A stretch of 54,197 bases of DNA, taken from NCBI RefSeq assembly GCF_002135415.1, contig NZ_NEGJ01000017.1, forward strand, positions 1-54,197. The letters run 5' to 3'. This DNA comes from Acinetobacter sp. ANC 3832 (GTDB taxonomy: Bacteria > Pseudomonadota > Gammaproteobacteria > Pseudomonadales > Moraxellaceae). The notes beneath the pieces are model-generated. The model saw nothing but the letters and a program-made list of their open reading frames with translations, had not been told where the DNA came from and did no database searches. Both the position numbers and the translations under genes were made by a program. The stretch's first letter is position 1. Each line of letters opens with the position of its first letter. Of the stretch, positions 8,577 through 17,335 are shown piece after piece.

Positions 8577-9494
8577 ATGCGCTTTTGGATCATTCTTGCC
8601 TTAATGCTGTTCACTGCTTATTTTTCCATTCAACGGTACATGCATCCACAGCTAACCCATAACTCAGCTCTCGATCGTATCCAACACCCTTTGGATACTC
8701 GACTCCGTTATCGCATTGGTACGATTGATCCTCGTTTTAATATAACCACTGAACAAGTGCTACAGTTGGCTCAACAGGCAGCGGATATTTGGCAACAAGG
8801 AAGTATGAAAAGTCTTTTTATTTATGATCCTAATGCAAAACTAAGCATTAATTTAATTTATGATGAACGACAAGCTGAATCTACGGCACGTAAACAAGAA
8901 ATTAAAGTGATTGAAAACTCACGACAATATACAAATTCTGAACAAGATAAAGTGAAACAACTTGATGCTCAATTGAGCCAAGCCAAACAAGCTTTAGATC
9001 AATACCAAGCCAATTATCAAAACAAAGTGAATCAATACAATCAAATGATTCAAGCCTTAAACCAAGCGCAATCTAATTTAACTGAAACCGCTCGACAGCA
9101 ATTGGATCAAGATAAGCAGCAATTACAAAAAGAGCAGTTTGAACTACAACAACAAATTAATTTATTTAATCAAAAAGTTGCCCAATTGAATCAACACGTG
9201 AATACAGCCAACTCGATTAATCAGCAATTTAATCAATCTGTCGATCAATTTAATCAGCGCTTTCAGCCTCGCCAATTTGATAAAGGTGTTTTTGATGGTC
9301 GTGAAATAAATATTTATGAGTTTGAATCTAACGATGATCTGCGTTTAACCATTGCACATGAACTTGGTCATGCACTTGGACTACAACATAATCAAGATCC
9401 TAAAGCCTTAATGTTTCCGATTATGAAAGAGCAAGACTTGGCACACTTTAAATTAACACCTGCTGATTTGGCACTCCTAAATGCTAGACATTAA
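8577..9494 (+). CDS. Matrixin-like zinc metalloprotease with an inserted coiled coil
   Basis: Probably a membrane-anchored or secreted metalloprotease (305 aa). An N-terminal hydrophobic segment (3-18) acts as signal or anchor. HELGHALGLQHN at 261-272 gives the metzincin zinc site (His261, His265, His271) and general base Glu262. LMFPIM at 278-283 fits the Met-turn. Between a matrixin-like N-terminal half (about 40-100) and the zinc site lies a Gln/Asn-rich coiled coil of about 120 residues (105-228). The substrate is unknown. The ribosome site (AAAGAAA) is weak. Confidence 0.82.
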   Translation: MRFWIILALMLFTAYFSIQRYMHPQLTHNSALDRIQHPLDTRLRYRIGTIDPRFNITTEQVLQLAQQAADIWQQGSMKSLFIYDPNAKLSINLIYDERQAESTARKQEIKVIENSRQYTNSEQDKVKQLDAQLSQAKQALDQYQANYQNKVNQYNQMIQALNQAQSNLTETARQQLDQDKQQLQKEQFELQQQINLFNQKVAQLNQHVNTANSINQQFNQSVDQFNQRFQPRQFDKGVFDGREINIYEFESNDDLRLTIAHELGHALGLQHNQDPKALMFPIMKEQDLAHFKLTPADLALLNARH

Positions 9495-9607
9495 TCTGAT
9501 GCCATGACTAATCTATATCCATATTTTTGTTATGGATTTATGTCTATTTCACTCATTCTGATCTAAATCCATGCTATTGTGAAATCATATAATTCAAGGA
9601 GAAGGCA

Positions 9608-9985
9608 GTGAGCTATTATCATATTATTTTGGAAGTAAATGATCATATCAGCACGATTGAACAGACTCGGGATATTCAAATTTTAGATATTACTGAAATT
9701 CAACCTTACCTCTACTCTCTTCTCTTGCCTTATTTTAATGAACAGATTATTGAGCTTGAAGATGAAAATATCGAGTTTAAAGATGTTTTACATTTAACTG
9801 TCAAACAAACGTTATTGCCCATTCAACATTTAATTGAAGAAGAGCAAAAGCAATTACCAAGCGATACTGATATTACCATTACTGCTTATGAAATTTTTAA
9901 TGATCGTGACCACACACAAGATGTGACTGCGGTCATTTGGGATATTTTGGAAGCTGTCAAAATTGATACATCTGCAATAGAATAA
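9608..9985 (+). CDS. Small acidic protein of unknown function
   Basis: A 125-residue acidic cytoplasmic protein with no signal peptide or membrane helix and no recognised domain. The start is GTG, supported by AAGGAGAAGG a few bases upstream. The sequence alternates predicted strands and helices and is rich in Ile, Glu and Asp. A hairpin with T tail closes the unit. It might be co-transcribed with the protease, 113 bases upstream. The function is unknown. Confidence 0.6.
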   Translation: MSYYHIILEVNDHISTIEQTRDIQILDITEIQPYLYSLLLPYFNEQIIELEDENIEFKDVLHLTVKQTLLPIQHLIEEEQKQLPSDTDITITAYEIFNDRDHTQDVTAVIWDILEAVKIDTSAIE

Positions 9986-10001
9986 ATATGATGCGTGTAA
10001 T

Positions 10002-10036
10002 GCCTTGACTGAGTACTTATTTGGTCAAGGCTTTTT
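10002..10036 (+). terminator. Terminator after the small acidic protein gene
   Basis: GCCTTGAC and GTCAAGGC form an 8-bp stem with a 14-base loop and a T5 tail. Confidence 0.8.
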
Positions 10037-10240
10037 ATTTTAGATAATTCAATTTCGAACATGAAGGAATCTATGCATCATATCTTCACCCCACATGTGA
10101 TAATCCAAGAGATTTAAAAGTACTCTCACCAGTTTTATCTAGAAAAGAAATTATTTAAATTGAAATGAGCCTTTGAACTTGTATTTCAAATTGCTACACC
10201 AAAATTTATAAAGTTAAATGATCTTAAATTAAAGCAGATC

Positions 10241-10256
10241 AGTTCCACGTGAAACT
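10241..10256. promoter_or_regulatory. parS-like chromosome partitioning site
   Basis: AGTTCCACGTGAAACT matches the conserved ParB-binding parS 16-mer (TGTTYCACGTGRAACA type) in all but the outer bases. It lies in an intergenic region about 20 kb from the origin. parB is not in the window. Confidence 0.75.
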
Positions 10257-10404
10257 TTTTGAAAAATAGATTTTGATTTATCACACAAACTTTTTCCTTG
10301 GCGGAAAATTAAGATTTATATCACTCGAATATCTAAATAAAAAACTAAAGCGTTGTTCAAAATACTGTTCTTAATCCATTCCATTTCGTGACTCAAATTC
10401 ACAA

Positions 10405-10476
10405 AATAAAATGGAGAAGATATCTCTCCCAAAATATCTTCTCCATGGAGTTAATCTGATCTTAAGACCGATTATA
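10405..10476 (-). ncRNA. Candidate small RNA ending in a perfect hairpin
   Basis: On the minus strand a -10 like TATAAT (10471-10476) is followed, about 25 bases on, by a perfect 13-bp stem (10434-10446 with 10411-10423, 10-base loop) and a T-rich tail. The -35 is poor. The hairpin stands 230 bases past the tyrS terminator, so it is not needed by tyrS. Weak evidence. Confidence 0.25.
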
Positions 10477-10675
10477 TTGATTCTATTTTATAGTATTCTT
10501 TTATTTTTTTGTTTTAGACTTACCCTCTAGAGTGTGACGTACACCACAATTTAGAAAATCGAATATAATCACTTTTCAAACTTAAATCAAGACATTTGGC
10601 AAAAATTAATACATGTTTTTATAGCACTTTTTTTAATTTGCATATTCGGTTTTATGATAAAGATGCTTAATTTAC

Positions 10676-10711
10676 ACAAAAAAAGAGTCACTGTTAAAGT
10701 GACTCTTTTTA
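10676..10711 (-). terminator. Terminator of tyrS
   Basis: GAGTCAC, a 7-base loop and GTGACTC are flanked by A and T runs, placed about 20 bases past the stop of tyrS on the minus strand. Confidence 0.9.
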
Positions 10712-10729
10712 TATATCAAGGCTTTATCA

Positions 10730-11944
10730 TTAATCAGTAAATGTTACGCGAGCAATTGCTTTTTTACCTGCCTGAATAATGTAAGTTTTGTTTTCATTCA
10801 CAGAGAAATTAGCATCAACCACTTCCCAATCGACTTTAACTGCACCACGTGCAACAGCATCTTTCGCTTGAGCCGCATTTTTAGTTAAACCAGCAGAACG
10901 TAGGATAGAGGCAATAAACATTTCGCCACCAAACTCAGCACGAGAAATCGTCACTTCTGGTGTACCTTCTGGTAATTCACCTTCAGTAATAATATTTCCT
11001 GCACCTTTATGTGCATTTGCTGCAGCTTCAGCACCATGGAAACGTTCAACCAACTCCACTGCTAAAATCTTTTTCACTTCTTGCGGATTACGACCTTCAG
11101 CAACGTCTTTTAACAAAACTTGAATGTCTTCAATCGATTTAAAACTGAGTAAATCAAAATAACGTTCAATTAAAGTATCAGGCATTGAAAGGACTTTTTG
11201 ATACATCGCACCAGGCGCATCAAATACACCAATATAATTGCCCAATGATTTAGACATTTTGTTAACGCCATCTAAACCTTCAAGAATGGGCACAGTAATA
11301 CAAACCTGTGCTTCTTGATCATAACGACCTTGTAAAGTACGACCCATTAACAAGTTAAACGTCTGATCTGTACCACCCAGCTCTACATCAGCTTCAAGTG
11401 CAATGGAGTCATAACCTTGAACCAATGGATACAAAAACTCATGAATCGCAATCGGTTGATGGTTGTTATAACGCTTAGTAAAGTCATCACGCTCTAACAT
11501 ACGTGCAACCGTTTGTTGCGATGCCAATTGAATCAAATCAGCAGCTGTTTTTTCTGCAAACCATTCCGAGTTAAAACGTACTTTGGTTTTATTTGGATCT
11601 AAAATTTTAAAAACTTGTTCTTGATAAGTTTTTGCATTTTCTACAATTTGTTCACGAGACAAAGGTGGGCGCGTCGCACTTTTACCTGTTGGATCACCAA
11701 TCATTGCGGTGTAATCACCAATCAAGAATGTCACTTCATGACCCAAGTCTTGAAAGGTTTTTAGTTTATTAATCAGAACTGTATGTCCCAAATGCAAATC
11801 AGGTGCTGTAGGATCAAAACCTGCTTTAATTTTTAGAGGACGATTCTCTTTGAGTTTCTTCAGTAGATCTTCTTCAGAGATAATTTCATGTGTGCCTCGT
11901 CGAATGAGGGCAAGTTGTTCTTCAGCTGGCAGGAAATTTGACAT
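10730..11944 (-). CDS. tyrS: Tyrosyl-tRNA synthetase
   Basis: Charges tRNA-Tyr with tyrosine in the cytoplasm. From [10 protein letters not shown] the protein has 404 residues: a class I Rossmann domain with the HIGH variant HLGH at 51-54 and KMSKS at 229-233, then a C-terminal S4-type RNA-binding domain from about 335. The frame opens six codons earlier (11962), but neither start has a clear ribosome site; 11944 was preferred because [10 protein letters not shown] matches the family start as I recall it from Acinetobacter. It runs divergently from anmK, with about 80 bases between them. Intact. Confidence 0.97.
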   Translation of the reverse strand: MSNFLPAEEQLALIRRGTHEIISEEDLLKKLKENRPLKIKAGFDPTAPDLHLGHTVLINKLKTFQDLGHEVTFLIGDYTAMIGDPTGKSATRPPLSREQIVENAKTYQEQVFKILDPNKTKVRFNSEWFAEKTAADLIQLASQQTVARMLERDDFTKRYNNHQPIAIHEFLYPLVQGYDSIALEADVELGGTDQTFNLLMGRTLQGRYDQEAQVCITVPILEGLDGVNKMSKSLGNYIGVFDAPGAMYQKVLSMPDTLIERYFDLLSFKSIEDIQVLLKDVAEGRNPQEVKKILAVELVERFHGAEAAANAHKGAGNIITEGELPEGTPEVTISRAEFGGEMFIASILRSAGLTKNAAQAKDAVARGAVKVDWEVVDANFSVNENKTYIIQAGKKAIARVTFTD

Positions 11945-12024
11945 CACAAAACCCAAATACATCAGTTGTTCAATTTGTGCGATATACTAACACTTTTTCA
12001 GCATAATGCAGGCGAAGTATCTTC

Positions 12025-13152
12025 ATGACAACAATCTATATTGGCGTAATGACTGGAACCAGCATGGACGGCGTCGATTTTGTTGCCGCTTCTTTTGATC
12101 CATTACAAATTCATGCCACCTTAACGGTTACTTTTGACCCTCAATTACGCGATGAATTGATGTCATTAACCCTTCCGAATGATAATGAAATTGATCGTAT
12201 GGGAAAAGCTGACGTTGCGCTTGCACGTATGATTGGTCAAGGGATTAATCAGCTTATTGAAGGAAACCAGCTAGATCGCAATCAAATTAAAGCCATTGGT
12301 TCACATGGTCAAACCATTCGTCATCGTCCTGAATATAATTTTACCTTACAAATTGGCGACCCCAATATTATTACTGAAATAACGCAAATTCCTGTGATTT
12401 CAGATTTCCGTCGCCGTGATATGGCTGCGGGTGGTCAAGGGGCTCCCCTCGTTCCTGCATTTCATCAAGCTTTATTTCAGCATCCGACCATTCACCGTGT
12501 TATTTTAAATTTAGGCGGTATTGCCAATGTCAGCATGCTTCCTGCTGGAAACCCAGACGGCGTTTACGGCTTTGATACAGGTCCTGCCAACATTCTGATG
12601 GATGCTTGGTGCCATCGTTATACAGGTCAACCTTATGATGATAATGGTAACTGGTCAGCCTACGGACAACCGATCCGCTCTTTATTAGATCGTCTACAAG
12701 GTCATGAATACTTTTCAAAAGAACCTCCGAAAAGCACAGGTCGCGAAGATTTTAATATTGAATGGCTAGATGAGCAAATTGCTGATTGGCGTGATGATAT
12801 TGAGTATGAGGAACTAGAAGATACGCCTGAAAATATTCAAGCAACTTTATTAAAACTGACAACACGTGCCATTAAAAAAGCCATTTACCGTTCACCCTTA
12901 GAAACTGGTGAAGTTTATGTCTGTGGCGGTGGAGCATATAACTCACACCTACTCGAACAACTGCGTTGGCGTTTACGTAAGCACAATTGGTCTGTACAAA
13001 CTACGTCGGCACTGGGTTTATCGCCAACTTGGGTAGAAGCAACCGCTTTTGCTTGGTTAGCTATGCGTTTTGATACACAACAAAGTGCCAATTTACCCAC
13101 TGTCACGGGCGCGAAAGGCTATCGTATTTTAGGCACCATTACGGCTGTTTAA
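12025..13152 (+). CDS. anmK: Anhydro-N-acetylmuramic acid kinase
   Basis: AnmK opens and phosphorylates 1,6-anhydro-MurNAc to MurNAc-6-phosphate during cell-wall recycling, in the cytoplasm. The 375 residues have the ATPase-fold N-terminus with GTSMDGVD at 11-18, the sugar-binding stretch SHGQTIRH near 92, and LNLGGIANVS near 160. The length is normal for the family. It is divergent from tyrS, which shares this neighbourhood in Acinetobacter. A terminator follows. It acts in the same recycling pathway as mpl, at the other end of this window. Confidence 0.96.
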   Translation: MTTIYIGVMTGTSMDGVDFVAASFDPLQIHATLTVTFDPQLRDELMSLTLPNDNEIDRMGKADVALARMIGQGINQLIEGNQLDRNQIKAIGSHGQTIRHRPEYNFTLQIGDPNIITEITQIPVISDFRRRDMAAGGQGAPLVPAFHQALFQHPTIHRVILNLGGIANVSMLPAGNPDGVYGFDTGPANILMDAWCHRYTGQPYDDNGNWSAYGQPIRSLLDRLQGHEYFSKEPPKSTGREDFNIEWLDEQIADWRDDIEYEELEDTPENIQATLLKLTTRAIKKAIYRSPLETGEVYVCGGGAYNSHLLEQLRWRLRKHNWSVQTTSALGLSPTWVEATAFAWLAMRFDTQQSANLPTVTGAKGYRILGTITAV

Positions 13153-13242
13153 TTTTATCTTTGTTTGAGAATGCGCTTAATACTTAGAAAATTGAACAAA
13201 GAAATAACTACATTAAAATTGCACATTCATGTCTCAGCTTTC

Positions 13243-13277
13243 AGGTCGAATATTGTAGAACAATGTTCGACCTTTTT
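13243..13277 (+). terminator. Terminator after anmK
   Basis: AGGTCGAATATTG and CAATGTTCGACCT form a 13-bp stem with one G-U pair and a 5-base loop, then T tail. Confidence 0.8.
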
Positions 13278-13359
13278 ATCCCTGTGGATGTCCCATGTTG
13301 CTGTTCAATAAAACCACTTCAACCCTCATTATAAATCGAATTTAAATAGAGATAATAAA

Positions 13360-14196
13360 ATGGATTTAAACCAACAACGATTAGAATTCTATCAAAGAGA
13401 TGGTTTAACATTTGATGTGATTGATTCAGGGCCACTCGTTGGAAAACCTTTTGTACTCCTGCATGGTTTTCCTGAAACCAATAAAAGTTGGAAAGAAAGC
13501 AGTGAGCTTTTGAATGCTCAAGGTTATCGTACTTATGCAGTGAATCAACGAGGCTATAGTTTAGGTGCTCAACCGAAAGAAAGAGCTGCTTACCGAAGTT
13601 CTTACTTAGTTGAAGACATCAATGCACTCTTAGACATCATTCAACAACCTGTTTATTTAGTGGGTCATGACTGGGGTGCAGTAGTTGCATGGGAAGTGGC
13701 ACAACGCTATCCAGACAAAATACAACATTTAGTGACTATTTCAGTACCACATAAAGCCGCGTTTATGCGTTCAATGTTGAGCAGTAATCAATTATTAAAA
13801 TCTTACTATATCGGTCTTTTTCAACTACCAAAAATTCCTGAATTATTATTTAAACAGTTCTCAAAAATTGGTGAGTCATTACTTAAAAATACAGGGATGA
13901 CTGAACAACAGTTACAAGATTTTAGACAAGATATCGTGAAAGAAAATCGTATTAGTTCTGCCATCAATTGGTATAGAGCCTTACCTTATAGTTCTCATAA
14001 GAATTTAATTAAACCTGTAAAAGTACCTACCTTATTCATTTGGGGAAAATACGATACAGCTATCGGAAAGCGTAGTGTTGAGCTCAATCATCACTATGTA
14101 AATGCACCCTATAAAGAAATCATTATGGATGCGACACATTGGATTCCTGTACAAAATGCAAAAGAATTGACTCGACATATTCTTGAAACGATATAA
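13360..14196 (+). CDS. Alpha/beta hydrolase, epoxide hydrolase-like
   Basis: A 278-residue cytoplasmic hydrolase. HGFPE at 35-39 provides the oxyanion region, and GHDWGA at 102-107 makes Asp104 the nucleophile, as in epoxide hydrolases and haloalkane dehalogenases rather than serine esterases. FIWGKYD carries the probable acid, and THW near the C-terminus the catalytic His. The substrate cannot be told from sequence. It stands alone, with a bidirectional terminator shared with erpA. Confidence 0.85.
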   Translation: MDLNQQRLEFYQRDGLTFDVIDSGPLVGKPFVLLHGFPETNKSWKESSELLNAQGYRTYAVNQRGYSLGAQPKERAAYRSSYLVEDINALLDIIQQPVYLVGHDWGAVVAWEVAQRYPDKIQHLVTISVPHKAAFMRSMLSSNQLLKSYYIGLFQLPKIPELLFKQFSKIGESLLKNTGMTEQQLQDFRQDIVKENRISSAINWYRALPYSSHKNLIKPVKVPTLFIWGKYDTAIGKRSVELNHHYVNAPYKEIIMDATHWIPVQNAKELTRHILETI

Positions 14197-14200
14197 ACAA

Positions 14201-14227
14201 AAAAGCCCTCTTAGTCAGAGGGCTTTT
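14201..14227. terminator. Bidirectional terminator between the hydrolase gene and erpA
   Basis: AAAAGCCCTC, a 7-base loop and GAGGGCTTTT sit between convergent genes, 5 bases past the hydrolase stop. Confidence 0.9.
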
Positions 14228-14239
14228 AATTTTTTTGAC

Positions 14240-14575
14240 TTAGATTGAGAATGAAGAACCGCAACCACATGTGGTTGTCGCATTTGGATTCTCAATAATA
14301 AAACGTGAACCTTCCAAGCCTTCTACATAATCAACTTTAGAACCGACTAAATATTGATAGCTCAGAGAGTCAACCAACATCTTGACATCACCATTCGCAA
14401 ACTCAGCATCATCTTCATTGATACTTTCAGCAAAGTTAAAACCATAAGAAAAACCTGAACAACCTCCACCTGTTACATAGACACGTAACATAAGGTCTTG
14501 ATTACCTTCGCTGTCACGAAGTTGACGTACTTTTGTAGCAGCATTATCAGTCATCTCAAGCGCTGGGGCATTCAT
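14240..14575 (-). CDS. erpA: Iron-sulfur cluster insertion protein ErpA (A-type carrier)
   Basis: An A-type carrier that passes Fe-S clusters to apoproteins such as those of isoprenoid synthesis. The 111-residue product shows the three conserved cysteines of the family: Cys39 in GGGCSGFSY and Cys103 and Cys105 in the C-terminal CGCGSSF. The frame begins at 14584, but GAGG is only one base from that ATG and about ten from ATG 14575, so the latter is preferred. No isc genes are adjacent. An inverted repeat lies upstream at 14623-14657. IscA is a possible alternative name; the length and genomic position favour ErpA. Confidence 0.9.
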   Translation of the reverse strand: MNAPALEMTDNAATKVRQLRDSEGNQDLMLRVYVTGGGCSGFSYGFNFAESINEDDAEFANGDVKMLVDSLSYQYLVGSKVDYVEGLEGSRFIIENPNATTTCGCGSSFSI

Positions 14576-14622
14576 GATGGGCATTCCTCAAACAAATTTG
14601 ATTGGCTATAAAAATAAAAAAC

Positions 14623-14657
14623 CATATATTCAGTATAACATACTCAATATATGGTCA
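14623..14657 (-). promoter_or_regulatory. Nested inverted repeat upstream of erpA
   Basis: ACCATATATT (14623-14632) and AATATATGGT (14648-14657) are perfect inverted arms, and a second pair AGTAT/ATACT lies inside. It is 48 bases before the erpA start. It could be an operator or overlap the promoter. It does not fit the IscR type 1 or type 2 consensus as I know them. Confidence 0.4.
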
Positions 14658-14710
14658 GTTTGAGAACTTTAAAGTTTATTCAGACTAATTTAATCAAGAT
14701 TAATCAAAAC

Positions 14711-15715
14711 TTATTTGTAGTTCTCTTCTTGCAAGCTGCATTCAAAATTACTTGGGTCATTCTTACAACGGAACTGCCACAGCAATTTCATCATTTGTTT
14801 ATTATAAACACCCTTTTGCGTCAAACTAATTCGTGATTCACGCATTAGTTTTTGATAACCTGGCTTATCACCCGCTGGAACTTGCATCCAATATTTCGCA
14901 GGAATATCAGCTTTCATTTTACCAATAATGGTATTGGCACGTGGTAATTGTGATTTCACCCAATCACGTGATTTTTGACCAAAGCCTGCTGGAAATTTAT
15001 CAGGACGAATGATTAGATTACCCGTCACTTGTAGAATTGGATAATTGACAATCGCACCCTTTGCACCTAAGCCTTTATACAGTTCTAAAGGTTTAAATAC
15101 GGCTACAGGTGCACCGATAATATCCACCTGACCATTATTAAATTTACTACCAAAATTGGTGACATCCGCACTTACAGCTTGAGCACCAATTTGCTGAACT
15201 AAAATTTTCTGCGCTTCGTCGTAATCGAGTACCGCAATTTTTTTACCTGCTGCTTTCGCAACCGTATTAATATTACGGTCATTCACCATCAAATAAGCAT
15301 CACCGACTGGAATTACGCCAACAACTTCATATTTACCACTGGTCATATATTTAGCAAAGGTTGGCGTAGATAAGCCTTGCATCACTTTAATCGCAACGCT
15401 TAGGTCTGGAATCGCACCAATTGCATCTAAAGAACCTGTAAAGTTATTAAATTGGCGTCCGCGCATACCCGTGATACTCACGCCATCACACTTACCTGCT
15501 TTGAAGTCTTCTGCAATAACTGCTTCATTCTGTCCGACTTTTAATTCTATATCCGCGCCCCAGTTTTTCGCTGCAAGCTGATAGTCTTTCATTAAAGTAA
15601 ATACATCACCATTTTTACCCACCAAGTCAAATACACACATCACTTGCTTTGCTTGAGTGGTTGATGCTGCAGCCAATAAACCTGCTGAGAGTAAAAGAGT
15701 TTTAGACCATTGCAT
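14711..15715 (-). CDS. Secreted solute-binding-like protein, paralog 4 of a tandem array
   Basis: The most divergent of four homologous secreted proteins in a row. From ATG 15715 it has 334 residues with a signal peptide (to about 23, TQA-KQ). A longer frame opens at 15757; the chosen start puts the first two conserved cysteines at 27 and 76, exactly as in two of its paralogs. It keeps CVFDL, KCDG, FNNGQVD, GAP, LELYKGLGAKGA, FPAGFGQKSRDW and the C-terminal NFECS. The size, signal and alternating fold suggest a type 2 periplasmic binding protein, perhaps TRAP-like; this is inference. No permease is nearby. Function unknown. Confidence 0.8.
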   Translation of the reverse strand: MQWSKTLLLSAGLLAAASTTQAKQVMCVFDLVGKNGDVFTLMKDYQLAAKNWGADIELKVGQNEAVIAEDFKAGKCDGVSITGMRGRQFNNFTGSLDAIGAIPDLSVAIKVMQGLSTPTFAKYMTSGKYEVVGVIPVGDAYLMVNDRNINTVAKAAGKKIAVLDYDEAQKILVQQIGAQAVSADVTNFGSKFNNGQVDIIGAPVAVFKPLELYKGLGAKGAIVNYPILQVTGNLIIRPDKFPAGFGQKSRDWVKSQLPRANTIIGKMKADIPAKYWMQVPAGDKPGYQKLMRESRISLTQKGVYNKQMMKLLWQFRCKNDPSNFECSLQEENYK

Positions 15716-16050
15716 TCTATTTTTTTCCTTTCCATGATCAGTCATTATTTTATTCAATCAACTAACAATGATTTTTCATTAATCAGTGTATGAATAGATT
15801 TACATTATTTTTCATTGTCTATTCTAAGATCCGTCTATTTTCGAATCATGATGCTAAATTTATATTTTTGAAAATATAAATCAAAAAAAGACTCTCTTAT
15901 ATTGTTCTTTCAATCTTAAAACAGTGATTGAATCATACAATTTCAATTAATAATACGCCATTTATATGAATCTGCAATGGCTGAAATGACAATACAAATG
16001 ACAAAGAAAAAGCCTAGAAAGAATCTAGGCTTTTTCTTTAAAAATTAAGC
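15716..16050. other. Intergenic region between array members 3 and 4
   Basis: AT-rich, with the terminator of the upstream paralog (16004-16036) at one end. It should therefore contain a separate promoter for paralog 4. No gene was seen. Confidence 0.5.
16004..16036 (-). terminator. Terminator after paralog 3 of the array
   Basis: AGCCTAGA, five bases and TCTAGGCT, flanked by A and T runs, lie 15 bases past the stop of the gene at 16051-17058. Confidence 0.9.
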
Positions 16051-17058
16051 TTATTCACCGCCTAATGAACATTCAAAATTGGCTTTATCGACAGAACAAC
16101 GTGCCTTTTTCAGTACTGACATCATGCCAGCATCATAAATACCCATTTTGGTTAACTCTAAACGACCATCACGCATCAATTTTTGATATTTCAATTTATC
16201 TTCAGCAGTCAGATTCATTTTATATTTTGCAGGAATGCCCGCTTCTAAACGATTAATCATCGTGAAGCTTTTTGGTAAATTTTTCACGAAATAATCACGC
16301 GATTTTTGACCAAAACCTGCTGGGAATTTTTCAGGGCGAAGAATTAGATCCGCAGTCACTTGTAGTACTGGGAAGTTAAACATCGCACCATTGGTTCCTA
16401 AACCTTTATAAATTTCTAATGGTTTGTAGGCATAAGCCGGCGCACCGACCATATCGACTTGACCATTGTTAAATTTAGCAACAAAGTTAGAAATGTCTGA
16501 AGGCACTGCTTGTGCGCCAACACGTTGCACCATAATTTTTTGTGCAGAATCATAGCTCAATACAGCGAATTTTTTACCTGCTGCTTTTTCAATTGAGTTA
16601 ATGTTTTTATCACGAACGAAAATAAATGCTGAACCTAGAGGTGCAATACCACCAACTTCGTATTTTTTACCACCCAAATTGCTGACCATTTTGTCTGCAT
16701 TACGTTGATCTAAAGCAAAAGTAATCGCTTTTTGTGCAATGGCATTACTTGGCGCACCACCAAGTGAGTCAATTGATCCGGCAAATTTATTATATTGACG
16801 AGTACGCATTGCTGTCATAAATACAGCATCACACTTCCCTGCTTTAAAATCATTATCGGCTACAGCTTCGTCTTGACGTGGAATAAGGTTAACGTCAGCA
16901 CCCCAACCTTTCGCAGACAATGCCCATTCTTGAGCCATTTGGAATGATTCACCTGATTTACCTAGTAAATCAAATACGCAAACATCTACTGCTGCTTGAG
17001 CAGCTGAAGATAAACCAATAATTGAGGTTGCTGCGATAGTTAAAGCTATTTTTTTCAT
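16051..17058 (-). CDS. Secreted solute-binding-like protein, paralog 3 of the array
   Basis: A 335-residue protein with a clear signal peptide (AQA-AVD, about 22). It has four cysteines, at 27 (CVFDL), 76 (KCDAV), 321 (ARCSVD) and 330 (FECS), conserved in all four paralogs and probably forming two disulfides. Shared core motifs include FAGSIDSLGG, SDISNFVAKFNNGQVD, GAPAYAYKPLEIYKGLG and MRDGRLELTKMGIYDAGMM. It closely resembles paralogs 1 and 2. A terminator follows, so it ends its own transcript. The fold is inferred to be a type 2 periplasmic binding protein; the ligand is unknown. Confidence 0.82.
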   Translation of the reverse strand: MKKIALTIAATSIIGLSSAAQAAVDVCVFDLLGKSGESFQMAQEWALSAKGWGADVNLIPRQDEAVADNDFKAGKCDAVFMTAMRTRQYNKFAGSIDSLGGAPSNAIAQKAITFALDQRNADKMVSNLGGKKYEVGGIAPLGSAFIFVRDKNINSIEKAAGKKFAVLSYDSAQKIMVQRVGAQAVPSDISNFVAKFNNGQVDMVGAPAYAYKPLEIYKGLGTNGAMFNFPVLQVTADLILRPEKFPAGFGQKSRDYFVKNLPKSFTMINRLEAGIPAKYKMNLTAEDKLKYQKLMRDGRLELTKMGIYDAGMMSVLKKARCSVDKANFECSLGGE

Positions 17059-17335
17059 AATTACATCCTTATCGATCTTATATGTACTAATCGGAAACTG
17101 TCCATAAGCGCAATATTAATCAGCTTCTTTTAAAAAAAATAGAGTATTTACTCCATTTTTTTTAATAAAAAAAAATTCTTTTATTTTTCATTGGTTTAGT
17201 TTTGAACTGGAAATTCAATTTTATATATTTTTACGCTTTTTTGTGCTATTTCACATTTCTAGTGGCCAATATTTTTAAATTTTCGAAATTACCTATTCTA
17301 TAAAATCATCTGTATAGAATCAAAGTACGCTACTT

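Larger units (their letters stand above)
9986..10729. other. Long intergenic region with a parS site and three hairpins
   Basis: About 740 AT-rich bases between convergent genes, with no protein gene that could be supported. It contains terminators at 10002-10036 and 10676-10711, a parS-like site at 10241-10256 and an isolated perfect hairpin at 10411-10446. The minus strand may encode a short RNA ending at that hairpin. Confidence 0.6.

Noticed and set aside
10539..10554. TGTGACGTACACCACA as a CRP/Vfr-type site
   Set aside because: The second half-site is imperfect and there is no promoter or gene start beside it.
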